From an uncultured Clostridia bacterium (GTDB lineage Bacteria; Bacillota; Clostridia; Christensenellales; Borkfalkiaceae), in the NCBI GenBank assembly GCA_937888935.1, contig CALARO010000179.1, positions 1 through 7,715 on the forward strand: a stretch of 7,715 nt of DNA, given 5' to 3'. Both the position numbers and the translations under genes were made by a program. Of this stretch, positions 1 through 6,432 are shown in pieces (the first letter of the stretch is position 1; the number at the start of each line of letters is the position of its first letter). The notes below the pieces were generated by a model. That model saw nothing but the letters and a program-made list of their open reading frames with translations. It made no database searches and was not told the origin of the DNA.

Positions 1-192
1 AGCGTGGGCATCAACCAGACGAAGCACTCGATTTATTTAAACGTGGTGGCGGATATCAGCATCGTGATGGCTTCGCGCACCGATCATTTCGCCGTACAGA
101 CGGACGTTCTCGCGGGCGAGTGCGTGATCGTGGGCAAAATCCCCGAAATGTATTTTCAGACGGATCTTGCGGGCAAAACAAGCGGCCTATAA
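1..192 (+). CDS. yunB: Sporulation protein YunB-like, C-terminal fragment
   Basis: The left edge cuts this gene; 63 codons remain, in frame from base 1 to the TAA at 190-192. The visible protein begins SVGINQTKHSIYLNVVADIS and continues through ASRTDHFAVQTDVLAGE to VIVGKIPEMYFQTD. This matches the end of YunB as I remember it from Bacillus subtilis, which has GIN, then an alternating strand, an ASKTAVV-type segment and a GEVPQFY motif near the end. B. subtilis YunB is a membrane-anchored protein made in the mother cell and needed for proper spore formation; its biochemical role is not known. The N-terminal membrane segment would lie outside the window. The gene converges on oppF and is probably unrelated to it in function. 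The internal ATG at position 64 of the protein-coding stretch and other inner starts are not the real start. The family call rests on about 50 alignable residues. Confidence 0.72.
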   Translation, partial: SVGINQTKHSIYLNVVADISIVMASRTDHFAVQTDVLAGECVIVGKIPEMYFQTDLAGKTSGL

Positions 193-195
193 AAC

Positions 196-234
196 TTTTT
201 CGGACTTTGAGAGGCAATCTCAAAGTCCGAAAAA
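196..234. terminator. Perfect hairpin between convergent yunB and oppF
   Basis: A perfect 17-bp inverted repeat (196-212 with 218-234) encloses the 5-base loop GGCAA. It fills the gap between the yunB stop (190-192) and the oppF stop (236-238), so it can serve both genes. The polarity is unusual: reading either strand, the 5' arm begins TTTTTCGGAC and the 3' arm ends GTCCGAAAAA, so the T-run is in the ascending arm instead of after the hairpin. On the minus strand the stem is followed by GTTTTA; on the plus strand by ATTATATTT. Either is a weak U-tract. Position and stem strength point to a shared terminator or 3'-end protecting hairpin, but it is not a textbook intrinsic terminator. Confidence 0.65.
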
Positions 235-235
235 A

Positions 236-1177
236 TTATATTTCGCGTTTTTTAAATTTTTCCACTTCTTCGTCCGTGCCGAACACGTAGTGCGAGCCGC
301 CGAGGCAATGCATTTCGCCCACGTTGTAATCAAGACCGGAAGAATAATAATCGTAGGCTTCCGCCGCGCGCTTTTTTTCCGCGATCGGGTTGGGGCAGGG
401 AATCGCCGAAATCAGCGAACGCGTGTACGGGTGCGTGGGGTTTTCGAAAATCTCTTCGGTTGTACCCGTTTCGAGAAGATGCCCAAGGTGCAATACGCCG
501 ATCCGATCGGAAATGTACTTCACCATCGAAAGATCGTGCGCGATGAAAAGGTACGCCGTGCCGGTTTCTTCCTGAATGTCTTTCATAAGGTTCACCACCT
601 GCGCCTGAATGGAAACGTCCAGCGCGGAAATGCACTCGTCGGCAATAATCAGCTCGGGGTTCATGATCAGCGCGCGCGCAATGCCCACGCGCTGCCGTTG
701 CCCGCCCGAAAATTGATGCGGGTATCTGTCGAAATGCTCGGGCGCAAGCCCCACTTTTTTCAATAACGCTTCGATTTTTTCGGTGCGTTCGGCGCGCGTT
801 TTATACGCCTTGTGAATGTCCAGTCCTTCGCCGATAATGTCGCCCACGCGCTTGCGCGGATTTAAAGAAGCCATCGGATCCTGAAAAATCATCTGCATTT
901 TCGTGCGCAGAATCTTAGCGGTTTCCGCGTCCATTCGCCCCGTAATATCTCTGCCCTTGAAAATAATTTTGCCTTCCGTAGGCTTATAAAGGCGGATCAC
1001 GCTTCTGCCGATCGTGGATTTTCCGCTGCCCGATTCGCCCACCAACCCGTAGGTTTCCCCGGGGTAGATCTCAAACGAAACGTTATCCACCGCGCGCACC
1101 GTATAGCTGCCGTTTACGCGGAAATACTGCTTTAAATTTTCCACACGCAAGATAGGTTCGGCGTTATAATCTTTCAT
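236..1177 (-). CDS. oppF: Oligopeptide ABC transporter, ATP-binding protein OppF
   Basis: This is one of the two cytoplasmic ATPases that power peptide import through OppBC. The 313-residue protein is full length for the family. Walker A is GESGSGKS (residues 47-54), the Q-loop glutamine is Q99 in IFQDPMASLNP, the signature is FSGGQ (156-160), Walker B is LIIADE (176-181), and the switch histidine is H214 in FIAHDL. All catalytic residues are present. The usual proline after the Walker B glutamate is a cysteine here (DEC, C182). The HPYTRSLISAIP segment (249-260) marks it as an oligopeptide/dipeptide type. The C-terminal tail lacks the cysteine cluster seen in many OppF/DppF proteins; only C261 and C291 occur there. 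The start ATG at 1175-1177 has GGAGG nine bases upstream (1187-1191) and lies inside the end of oppD, a 14-base overlap that suggests translational coupling. It is the last gene of the operon. The DppF/AppF subfamily cannot be excluded. Confidence 0.95.
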   Translation of the reverse strand: MKDYNAEPILRVENLKQYFRVNGSYTVRAVDNVSFEIYPGETYGLVGESGSGKSTIGRSVIRLYKPTEGKIIFKGRDITGRMDAETAKILRTKMQMIFQDPMASLNPRKRVGDIIGEGLDIHKAYKTRAERTEKIEALLKKVGLAPEHFDRYPHQFSGGQRQRVGIARALIMNPELIIADECISALDVSIQAQVVNLMKDIQEETGTAYLFIAHDLSMVKYISDRIGVLHLGHLLETGTTEEIFENPTHPYTRSLISAIPCPNPIAEKKRAAEAYDYYSSGLDYNVGEMHCLGGSHYVFGTDEEVEKFKKREI

Positions 1178-2252
1178 GTTCTTCCGCCTCCTTTTTCATT
1201 CTTTCCACACGCGCTTTCAGCTCTGCCGGCATCTCGCACTTCGGCGCGCGCTCGTCTAAAAGCCACGTAGCCGCATAGTGCGTTTCGCTCAGCTTAAACA
1301 TCGGCGGCTCTTTCTTTTCGTCGATTTTCAGGCGGAAAGCGTTACGCGGCGCGAACGCGTCGCCCGGCACTTCGTTTAAAAGATTGGGCGGCGAGCCGGG
1401 AATCGTATAAAGCCGCGCGTCCGAAGTGGTTAAATCGGGCATCGCCGATAAAAGCCCCCACGTGTACGGGTGCTTCGGCTCGTAGAAGATCTCGTTCACC
1501 GTGCCTTTTTCCACAATCTTGCCCGCGTACATCACGTTTACGTAATCCGCCACCTTCGCCACCACGCCGAGATCGTGCGTGATATAAATCACCGAAATGC
1601 CGCGCTCTTTCTGTATGCGGCAGATGAGTTCCAGAATTTTCGCCTGAATGGTTACGTCCAGCGCGGTGGTCGGCTCGTCGCAAATCAACAAATCGGGATT
1701 GCACGAAAGCGCGATGGCGATCACCACGCGCTGCCGCATGCCGCCCGAAAGCTGATGCGGGTACTGCTTCATGCGCTTCGCCGCGTCCGTGATGCCCACT
1801 TCTTCTAAAAGCTTTTCCGCCTTTTCGTAGGCTTCCTGTTTCGAAATGCCGAAGTGCCAGATCATGCCTTCGGCAATCTGCTTGCCGATACGCATCGTGG
1901 GGTCGAGCGACGTCATCGGGTCTTGAAACACCATCGCGATCCGCTTGCCGTTGATGTGCTTGCGCATCCAGTTTCTGTCTTTTGCCAGCAGATTCACCGT
2001 GTCGTCCGTGCCGTCCGCATGCGTATACGAAAATAAAATTTCGCCCGAATTTACGGTGGCGTTCGGCGCGAGAATCCCCATAATCGCCTTGCAGCTCACC
2101 GATTTGCCGCTGCCCGATTCGCCCACGATCGCCACGGTTTCGCCGCGGTATAAATCGAAATCCACGCCGCGGATGGTATGCACCGCGCCCGAATTCGTCT
2201 GAAACGTGATGTCGAGATTGCGCACCGTTAAAATTCTCTTTCTTTCCGCCAT
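1164..2252 (-). CDS. oppD: Oligopeptide ABC transporter, ATP-binding protein OppD
   Basis: This is the second ATPase of the transporter and would pair with OppF. The protein has 362 residues. Walker A is GESGSGKS (44-51), the Q-loop is VFQDPMTSLDP with Q110, the signature is LSGGM (168-172), Walker B is LLICDEP (188-194), and the switch histidine is H226 in ITHDL. The C-terminal oligopeptide-transporter domain follows HPYTWGLLSAMP (261-272) with IPGSPPNLL (284-292) and GDAFAPRN (297-304). In many relatives this last part reads GCxFxPRC and binds a 4Fe-4S cluster; here the cysteine positions hold Asp, Asn, Asp and, in HYAATW, Thr. I believe this version is common in Clostridia. The start ATG at 2250-2252 has GGAGG seven bases upstream (2260-2264). 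There are 24 bases between the oppC stop and this start, and the gene overlaps oppF by 14 bases. Confidence 0.95.
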   Translation of the reverse strand: MAERKRILTVRNLDITFQTNSGAVHTIRGVDFDLYRGETVAIVGESGSGKSVSCKAIMGILAPNATVNSGEILFSYTHADGTDDTVNLLAKDRNWMRKHINGKRIAMVFQDPMTSLDPTMRIGKQIAEGMIWHFGISKQEAYEKAEKLLEEVGITDAAKRMKQYPHQLSGGMRQRVVIAIALSCNPDLLICDEPTTALDVTIQAKILELICRIQKERGISVIYITHDLGVVAKVADYVNVMYAGKIVEKGTVNEIFYEPKHPYTWGLLSAMPDLTTSDARLYTIPGSPPNLLNEVPGDAFAPRNAFRLKIDEKKEPPMFKLSETHYAATWLLDERAPKCEMPAELKARVERMKKEAEEHERL

Positions 2253-2276
2253 GTTGCCGCCTCCTTTTTTCTTATT

Positions 2277-3389
2277 TTACATATCTTTCATTTTCGGATC
2301 GAGCGCTTCGCGCAAGCCGTCGCCCACGAGATTGAACGAAAGCATCAAAAGCGCGAGAATGATAATCGGCGGTATGATCTGATACGGGTGCGTATTGAAC
2401 ACCTGAAAACCGTCTGAAATCAGCGAGCCGAGCGAACACTCGGGCAGCCTTACGCCAAGTCCTACGAAAGATAAGAACGCTTCCGTGAAAATCGCCGTGG
2501 GAATCGAGAACATCACCTGCGTGATCACCGGCCCTACGATATTCGGCAGCACGCCTTTGAAGATAATCGACGTATTGCTCGCGCCGAGCGTGCGGCTCGC
2601 CAGAATATATTCTCTGTCTTTAAGGCGCAGCATTTCCGCGCGGGAAATGCGGCTCATGCCGATCCATTCGGTGATAAGAAGCGCAACGATAATCGCGCCG
2701 AGACCCGGCTTCATCGCCAGCGAAAGCAAAATCACCACCACAAGGCGGGGAATCCCGTTGATGATTTCCACCACGCGCTGCATAATGCCGTCCGTCACGC
2801 CGCCGAAATACCCCGATACCAAACCGTAGCTCATGCCGATAATCATATCGATCACCGTAGCCACGATCGCGATAATCAGCGAAATTCTCGCGCCGTACCA
2901 GGTACGCGTCCAGATGTCGCGCCCGAGTTCGTCCGTGCCGAACAAAAAGTATTTGTCCGTCATGCCGTTTTCGATATATTTATTCACTTTCGTGCTTTCG
3001 CCGGACACGGTGCGAATGGTTTCCCAGCCGTTGAAAATGCCGAGCTTTTCAAGAAGCGGCACGCGCGGCGACATGTTCGTGGCAAGCACGTTCACTTCGT
3101 CGTAACCGTACGAGCTGAAAAGCGGCACGAAAATCGCAAGCAGCACGATCACGCCGATACACACCAGCCCGACAACGGAAATTTTCTTCTTGAAAAACCG
3201 CGTAAATACGCCTTTCCAATACCCCTGCGAGGAGAAATTCGTATCCACCGCCGCTTCTTCCGTCTTCACAAACGTGAAATCGTCGGGCGCGAATTCGTAT
3301 TCTTTTTCCACGGGTTGCGCTTCCCGCACGTCGATATTTTCCGAAGTCGTTGCCGTTTGTAAAGCGGCTTTTTTCTTGAAAAGTTTCAT
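2277..3389 (-). CDS. oppC: Oligopeptide ABC transporter, permease OppC
   Basis: This is one of the two channel-forming membrane proteins. The protein has 370 residues. A charged N-terminal extension of about 65 residues with no membrane character precedes the first membrane helix (about 70-91). A stretch of about 57 residues outside the membrane then leads to the family hallmark FGTDELGRDIW (150-160). Further helices follow from 168 to about 355. The cytoplasmic EAA loop that docks on the ATPases is at about 263-284 (LASRTLGASNTSIIFKG, then LPNI). The C-terminal GDGLREALDPKMK is typical of OppC/DppC. The start ATG (3387-3389) is separated from the oppB stop by one base, and its strong AAAGGAGGG ribosome binding site (3397-3405) lies inside the end of oppB, so translation is probably coupled. 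The length exceeds the usual 290-320 residues because of the two extensions. Confidence 0.94.
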   Translation of the reverse strand: MKLFKKKAALQTATTSENIDVREAQPVEKEYEFAPDDFTFVKTEEAAVDTNFSSQGYWKGVFTRFFKKKISVVGLVCIGVIVLLAIFVPLFSSYGYDEVNVLATNMSPRVPLLEKLGIFNGWETIRTVSGESTKVNKYIENGMTDKYFLFGTDELGRDIWTRTWYGARISLIIAIVATVIDMIIGMSYGLVSGYFGGVTDGIMQRVVEIINGIPRLVVVILLSLAMKPGLGAIIVALLITEWIGMSRISRAEMLRLKDREYILASRTLGASNTSIIFKGVLPNIVGPVITQVMFSIPTAIFTEAFLSFVGLGVRLPECSLGSLISDGFQVFNTHPYQIIPPIIILALLMLSFNLVGDGLREALDPKMKDM

Positions 3390-3390
3390 A

Positions 3391-4329
3391 TTAGTTCCCT
3401 CCTTTCGCCACGCGCACGCGGGGATCGATCAATCCGTACAGAAGATCCACCGCCAGCATCACGAGAATATACAGCACGGAATACAAAAAGCTGATCGCCA
3501 TGATAATATTATAATCGTTTGCGGATACGGCGTCTACCATCAGCTTGCCGATGCCGTCGATCGCGTAGATTTTTTCCACCACAAGCGCGCCCGTCAGAAG
3601 ATCTACGATCAGCGGCGCAAGCACCGTTACGATAGGAATCAGCGCGTTTCTGAGTACGTGCCGCACAATCAGCGCGTTGCCGTATAAGCCTTTCGATTCG
3701 GCAAGCAGAATATAATCGCTGTCGATCACTTCCACCATTTCGTTGCGCGTGAAGCGCGAAATCGTGGCTACGGTGAAAAGACTTAAAGAAATCGCGGGCA
3801 TAATCGAAGAAGCAAATTCCCGTTCCGGCTTATACAGAATGGGCAGCACGTTCGCCTTTACGCCGAGCCAGTTCATCAACAGCATCATAAACACGTAAGA
3901 AGGCACGGAAACGCCCACGATCGAAAGCACCGTGCAGAACGTATCGAGAAATTTATCGCGGTGCAGCGCGGCGGTAATGCCGATCAGAAGCCCGATCGCC
4001 GTGCCGATCAGCACGGAAAGTCCGCCGATTTTAAACGACGTGGCAATGCGCCCGTCCAATATCGTGGAAATGGGAATATCGCTTGCAAACGAATAGCTCG
4101 TGCCGAAATCACCCTTTAATACGTTGGAAAAATAAATAAAAAACTGCGTAAGCATGGGTTTATCCAGGCCGTATTTGGCATTCATCGCCGCCTTTTGCGC
4201 TTCCGTAAGTTTTTCTGCGTTATTGAAGGGCGAGCCGGGCAGCGAATGCACCATGATAAATAAAAGCAAAAGTATGGCAAACAGCGTAAGTGCAGCCATT
4301 CCGAGCCTTTTTAAAAGATATTTCATCAT
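3391..4329 (-). CDS. oppB: Oligopeptide ABC transporter, permease OppB
   Basis: This is the partner of OppC in the membrane channel. The protein has 312 residues, which is normal. An N-terminal helix (about 9-29) is followed by HSLPGSPF (28-35), the usual OppB/DppB sequence after the first helix. An extracytoplasmic segment carries KYGLDKPMLTQFFIYFSNVLKGDFGTSY in pieces typical of the family (about 52-79). Five more helices follow, between about 100 and 298. The EAA loop is at 209-232, from LAESKG to RNALIP, and the protein ends in DPRVRVAKGGN. Two ATG codons lie in tandem (4327-4329 and 4324-4326); the first is preferred because GGAGG (4338-4342) lies eight bases upstream. The gap of 134 bases from the oppA stop is the only large gap in the operon and holds a hairpin. 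Confidence 0.95.
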   Translation of the reverse strand: MMKYLLKRLGMAALTLFAILLLLFIMVHSLPGSPFNNAEKLTEAQKAAMNAKYGLDKPMLTQFFIYFSNVLKGDFGTSYSFASDIPISTILDGRIATSFKIGGLSVLIGTAIGLLIGITAALHRDKFLDTFCTVLSIVGVSVPSYVFMMLLMNWLGVKANVLPILYKPEREFASSIMPAISLSLFTVATISRFTRNEMVEVIDSDYILLAESKGLYGNALIVRHVLRNALIPIVTVLAPLIVDLLTGALVVEKIYAIDGIGKLMVDAVSANDYNIIMAISFLYSVLYILVMLAVDLLYGLIDPRVRVAKGGN

Positions 4330-4397
4330 ATTCGTTTCCTCCGTCTGAATTTTGCCCCTTATTTTTCCTTTTTAACAAACCTTTATAGTAAACCTTC

Positions 4398-4426
4398 GCG
4401 GCGCGTCTTTTATCAAGGCGCGCCGC
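4398..4426 (-). other. GC-rich hairpin between oppA and oppB
   Basis: In the oppA-oppB gap, GCGGCGCG (4398-4405) pairs with CGCGCCGC (4419-4426). On the transcribed strand one A·C mismatch is followed by three further inner pairs around a 5-base loop. After the stem the minus-strand RNA continues GAAGGUUUAC with no U-run, so it does not look like a strong intrinsic terminator. Such hairpins after a binding-protein gene usually block 3' exonucleases or partly attenuate transcription, giving more binding protein than permease. That role is inferred here from position. The rest of the gap (4330-4397 and 4427-4463) shows only the oppB ribosome binding site. Confidence 0.6.
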
Positions 4427-4463
4427 TGCTTCACGAAAAGTTATGTTTCCGATCGGCTCGGAT

Positions 4464-6158
4464 TTACTCTATGCCGAGATCGACTTTCGCCGCCGCGAAA
4501 TATTCAAGCGCTTTTGCGGGATCGTAAGAACAAACGTCTTTATATCTTTCCTGATTTGCCGCGTAGTCCTCGCCCTTATGCGCGCCTTCGCTGCAAGTTG
4601 CAAACTGCGGCGGGCAGGCGGTGTAGGTGGGCAACGAGCCGTCTTTCAAGATTCCGTCGGCTATTGCTTTACGATCGATCGCATTGGTGATGGCAAGCCG
4701 CAAATTTTTGCTTCTCGTAGGGAAGCCGTCGGGATAAGTCGTCGTAGTTCCCTCTTTCTGCGCAAACGTGAGATACCACATATACCCTGCGCCGGTGATT
4801 TTCAATTCTTTGCTGTCTTTCACCTGATCCATCTGCGAACCGGAAACGGTTACAAGATCGAGCGTACCTGCCTGATATGTGCTGAGTGCGGCGGTACTAT
4901 CCGTAAGTACCTGATATTTTATTCCGTCAAGTGCGATTTTGTCTTTATTCCAATACTTATCGTTCTTTTCCAGTTCTACAACAGAGCCGCCCGCGGTATA
5001 CGTTTTCAATTTGAACGCGCCGTTCGCAAGCACCGTATCCGCCGTAGTAGCATATTTTTCAGCCCCGACCTGGTTATAGAAAGCTTCGTTCACGGGATAG
5101 AACGTGGGGAAATACATCAGCGAAAGGAAATAAGGCACCGGCACTTCCAGCTCAACTTTCAAAGTGTCTTTATCCACAGCCGTTACGCCGAGATCCGCCA
5201 CGGTATATTTCGTGCCGTCCTCTTTCTCTTCGCCTTTCAGAATTTTATCCGCATTTTTCACTTGACCGATATCCGAGAACATATATGCGTATTCTTTTGC
5301 CGCGTCGCAGCCATGCTGCCAGCCGAATACGAAATCCTGCGCCGTCACTTCCGCGCCGTTCGCCCATACGGCGTCGCGAATTTTAAACGTATACGTTTTG
5401 CCGTCTTCGCTCACCGTATAAGATTCCGCAATCGCGTTTTCCACCGCACCCTCTGCGTTCATCTGCATCAATCCGTCGGTGTAGTCTGCAATCACCTCAA
5501 ACGATTCGCCGTCGGTAGCCACCTGTGCGTCGAGCGATTTCACCGAAGTGCCGAGCATCACGTTCAGCGCGCCGCCGCCCTCTTTCTTCGCATTCTTATA
5601 CACGCGATTGAGCGCCACAGGGTGGAATTCCACGCCCGTTACGCCGGGCTTGATCATATTGGCGTTGGACTTCGTGAATAACGGCGCGATCACCGCTTCG
5701 TCCATCACGATTTTTTCCGCTTCGTAGAGCTTTTCCCAACGCTGCTCGTAAGTGAGCGAGCCGTCGCTGCATTCTTTGATCAGCGCGTCGTATTTTTCGT
5801 TACTCCATAAACCATAGTTGTTCGAAGTGCCTGTAATCCACATACCGAAGTACGTCATAGGGTCTGCATAGTCCGGCCCCCAGCGGGTAAGGCATACCTG
5901 ATAATCGCAATCGTTCTGAATCTTATTCAAACGGTTTTTCTTCGTGGTCTGATTGATCACCACTTCCAACTCGGGCAAATTCGTTTCGAGTTGCGATTTG
6001 ATCATCTGCGCGATTTTCGGCACTTCCGCGCCTTCATCGTTACCCACAAGAAGTTCGATACTGATCTTCTTATCGTCCTTCTTTGCGCACGCCGCCACGG
6101 AAAAAGCGAACGAAGCCGCAAGCGCGCCGGCAGTTACTATCTTTAATACTTTCTTCAT
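4464..6158 (-). CDS. oppA: Oligopeptide-binding lipoprotein OppA, circularly permuted
   Basis: This is the extracellular peptide-binding subunit of the transporter, of the SBP_bac_5 family, and the first gene of the operon. The protein has 564 residues. A signal peptide with KK near the start and a hydrophobic core ends in the lipobox VAAC (21-24), so C24 is the predicted lipidated residue. The order of the mature protein is wrong for the family. Residues 32-192 (ISIELLVGNDEG, RWGPDYADPMTYF, YGLWSNEKYD, VALNRVYKNAKK) correspond to the usual C-terminal third. Residues 197-564 (LNVMLGTSVKSLDAQ, AESYTVSEDGKTYTFKIRD, VTAQDFVFGWQ, LRLAITNAIDR, DPAKALEYFAAAKVDLGIE) correspond to the usual N-terminal two thirds. 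A KKEGGGA linker joins the old C-terminus to the old N-terminus. The mature length of about 541 is that of a single complete protein, with nothing duplicated. The start ATG (6156-6158) has AAGGAGA eight bases upstream. Family assignment is near certain. The permuted order is read directly from the translation; whether the fold works is inferred. Confidence 0.95.
   Translation of the reverse strand: MKKVLKIVTAGALAASFAFSVAACAKKDDKKISIELLVGNDEGAEVPKIAQMIKSQLETNLPELEVVINQTTKKNRLNKIQNDCDYQVCLTRWGPDYADPMTYFGMWITGTSNNYGLWSNEKYDALIKECSDGSLTYEQRWEKLYEAEKIVMDEAVIAPLFTKSNANMIKPGVTGVEFHPVALNRVYKNAKKEGGGALNVMLGTSVKSLDAQVATDGESFEVIADYTDGLMQMNAEGAVENAIAESYTVSEDGKTYTFKIRDAVWANGAEVTAQDFVFGWQHGCDAAKEYAYMFSDIGQVKNADKILKGEEKEDGTKYTVADLGVTAVDKDTLKVELEVPVPYFLSLMYFPTFYPVNEAFYNQVGAEKYATTADTVLANGAFKLKTYTAGGSVVELEKNDKYWNKDKIALDGIKYQVLTDSTAALSTYQAGTLDLVTVSGSQMDQVKDSKELKITGAGYMWYLTFAQKEGTTTTYPDGFPTRSKNLRLAITNAIDRKAIADGILKDGSLPTYTACPPQFATCSEGAHKGEDYAANQERYKDVCSYDPAKALEYFAAAKVDLGIE
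4467..5582 (-). other. OppA block 2: normally N-terminal two thirds of the fold
   Basis: These are residues 193-564. The block opens with EGGGALNVMLGTSVKSLDAQ, the sequence that normally follows soon after the lipidated cysteine. It continues through the family signature region (AESYTVSEDGKTYTFKIRD at 244-262, NGAEVTAQDFVFGW at 267-280), VPVPYFLSLM, KYWNKDKIALDGIKY and NLRLAITNAIDRKAIADG. It stops after the helix ending DLGIE, exactly where the ordinary protein would continue into the strand that here begins block 1. Confidence 0.88.
5583..6068 (-). other. OppA block 1: normally C-terminal third of the fold
   Basis: These are residues 31-192. In Escherichia coli OppA as I recall it, the matching order near the C-terminus is a PLTINLLY strand, then CADYNEPTSFLNTM, a TALYTKAEQQLDKD helix, and YTRNMY at the very end. 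Here the same succession appears as KISIELLVG, GPDYADPMTYFGM, RWEKLYEAEKIVMDEA and ALNRVYKN, but directly after the signal peptide. In ordinary members of the family nothing but a few residues follows the last of these. Confidence 0.88.
6087..6158 (-). other. OppA signal peptide and lipobox
   Basis: These are residues 1-24 of OppA. Lysines at positions 2, 3 and 6 are followed by a hydrophobic stretch (about 7-22) and the lipobox V-A-A-C at 21-24. Signal peptidase II would cut before C24, which would carry the lipid. Only seven residues (AKKDDKK) separate the lipid anchor from the first beta strand of the folded domain, which is a short tether. Confidence 0.88.
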
Positions 6159-6166
6159 AGCCTTTA

Positions 6167-6173
6167 TCTCCTT
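6167..6173 (-). promoter_or_regulatory. Ribosome binding site of oppA
   Basis: The minus strand reads AAGGAGA eight bases before the ATG at 6156-6158. It is strong and well placed, and it fixes the start of the unusual OppA so that the signal peptide is certain to be part of the protein. Confidence 0.9.
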
Positions 6174-6224
6174 GTTTTTTCAGGATATTTAATCCGCAGC
6201 CTTCCGTTTTCCGCCCGGTTTTTG

Positions 6225-6243
6225 CAAAGCCGCGATCGCTTTG
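6225..6243 (-). other. Small hairpin in the opp leader
   Basis: CAAAGC (6225-6230) pairs with GCTTTG (6238-6243) around a 7-base loop. No U-run follows in the minus-strand RNA. It is about 70 bases before the oppA start, and its role is unknown. Confidence 0.35.
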
Positions 6244-6403
6244 GTGCTTCGCTTCTTCCGTCCGGCTCTCTTCCGCTACGTATTATTTGCTTTTTTCGAA
6301 AAATCTAAAACGATTTCGGGGAAATTCGTTTTGTCGATAATCGCGATTCGAAATTTTCGATTTGTTATGTGCTTTTAATCGACGTCAAGAATTATTGTTC
6401 CTT

Positions 6404-6432
6404 ATTTTATGCCATTTTCACGCGTTTGTCAA
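6404..6432 (-). promoter_or_regulatory. Sigma-A type promoter of the opp operon
   Basis: The minus strand has a perfect -35 box TTGACA (6427-6432), a 17-base spacer and a -10 box TAAAAT (6404-6409), which differs from consensus at one base. The transcription start is expected near 6397. It is the best promoter in the 528-base gap and points at oppA. Spacing and both boxes agree with the vegetative consensus; there is no experimental support. Confidence 0.75.

Larger units (their letters stand above)
6159..6397 (-). other. Untranslated leader of the opp operon
   Basis: From the transcription start expected near 6397 to the oppA start there are about 240 bases. I see no T-box, no known riboswitch core and no intrinsic terminator in it. 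I also see no convincing leader peptide. The oppA-proximal half is purine-rich in the RNA (repeated CGGAAG words at 6201-6205 and 6256-6275), and it holds one small hairpin. The remaining half is AT-rich. Its length leaves room for post-transcriptional control, but nothing in it identifies a mechanism. Confidence 0.45.

Noticed and set aside
4443..5681. 412-codon open frame on the plus strand opposite oppA
   Set aside because: It is antisense to a clearly coding gene, has a Phe/Arg/His-rich composition with no recognisable domain, and has no ribosome binding site; it reflects codon bias of oppA.
4464..6158. oppA as a pseudogene or a fusion of two binding-protein fragments
   Set aside because: The frame is open, the ribosome binding site and lipobox are intact, each part of the fold is present exactly once and the length is that of one protein. 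A permutation explains this better than random debris, although an assembly error can only be excluded with reads.
6361..6385. Second promoter with TTGACG as -35 box
   Set aside because: The hexamer at the right distance matches the -10 consensus poorly; the promoter at 6404-6432 is much better.
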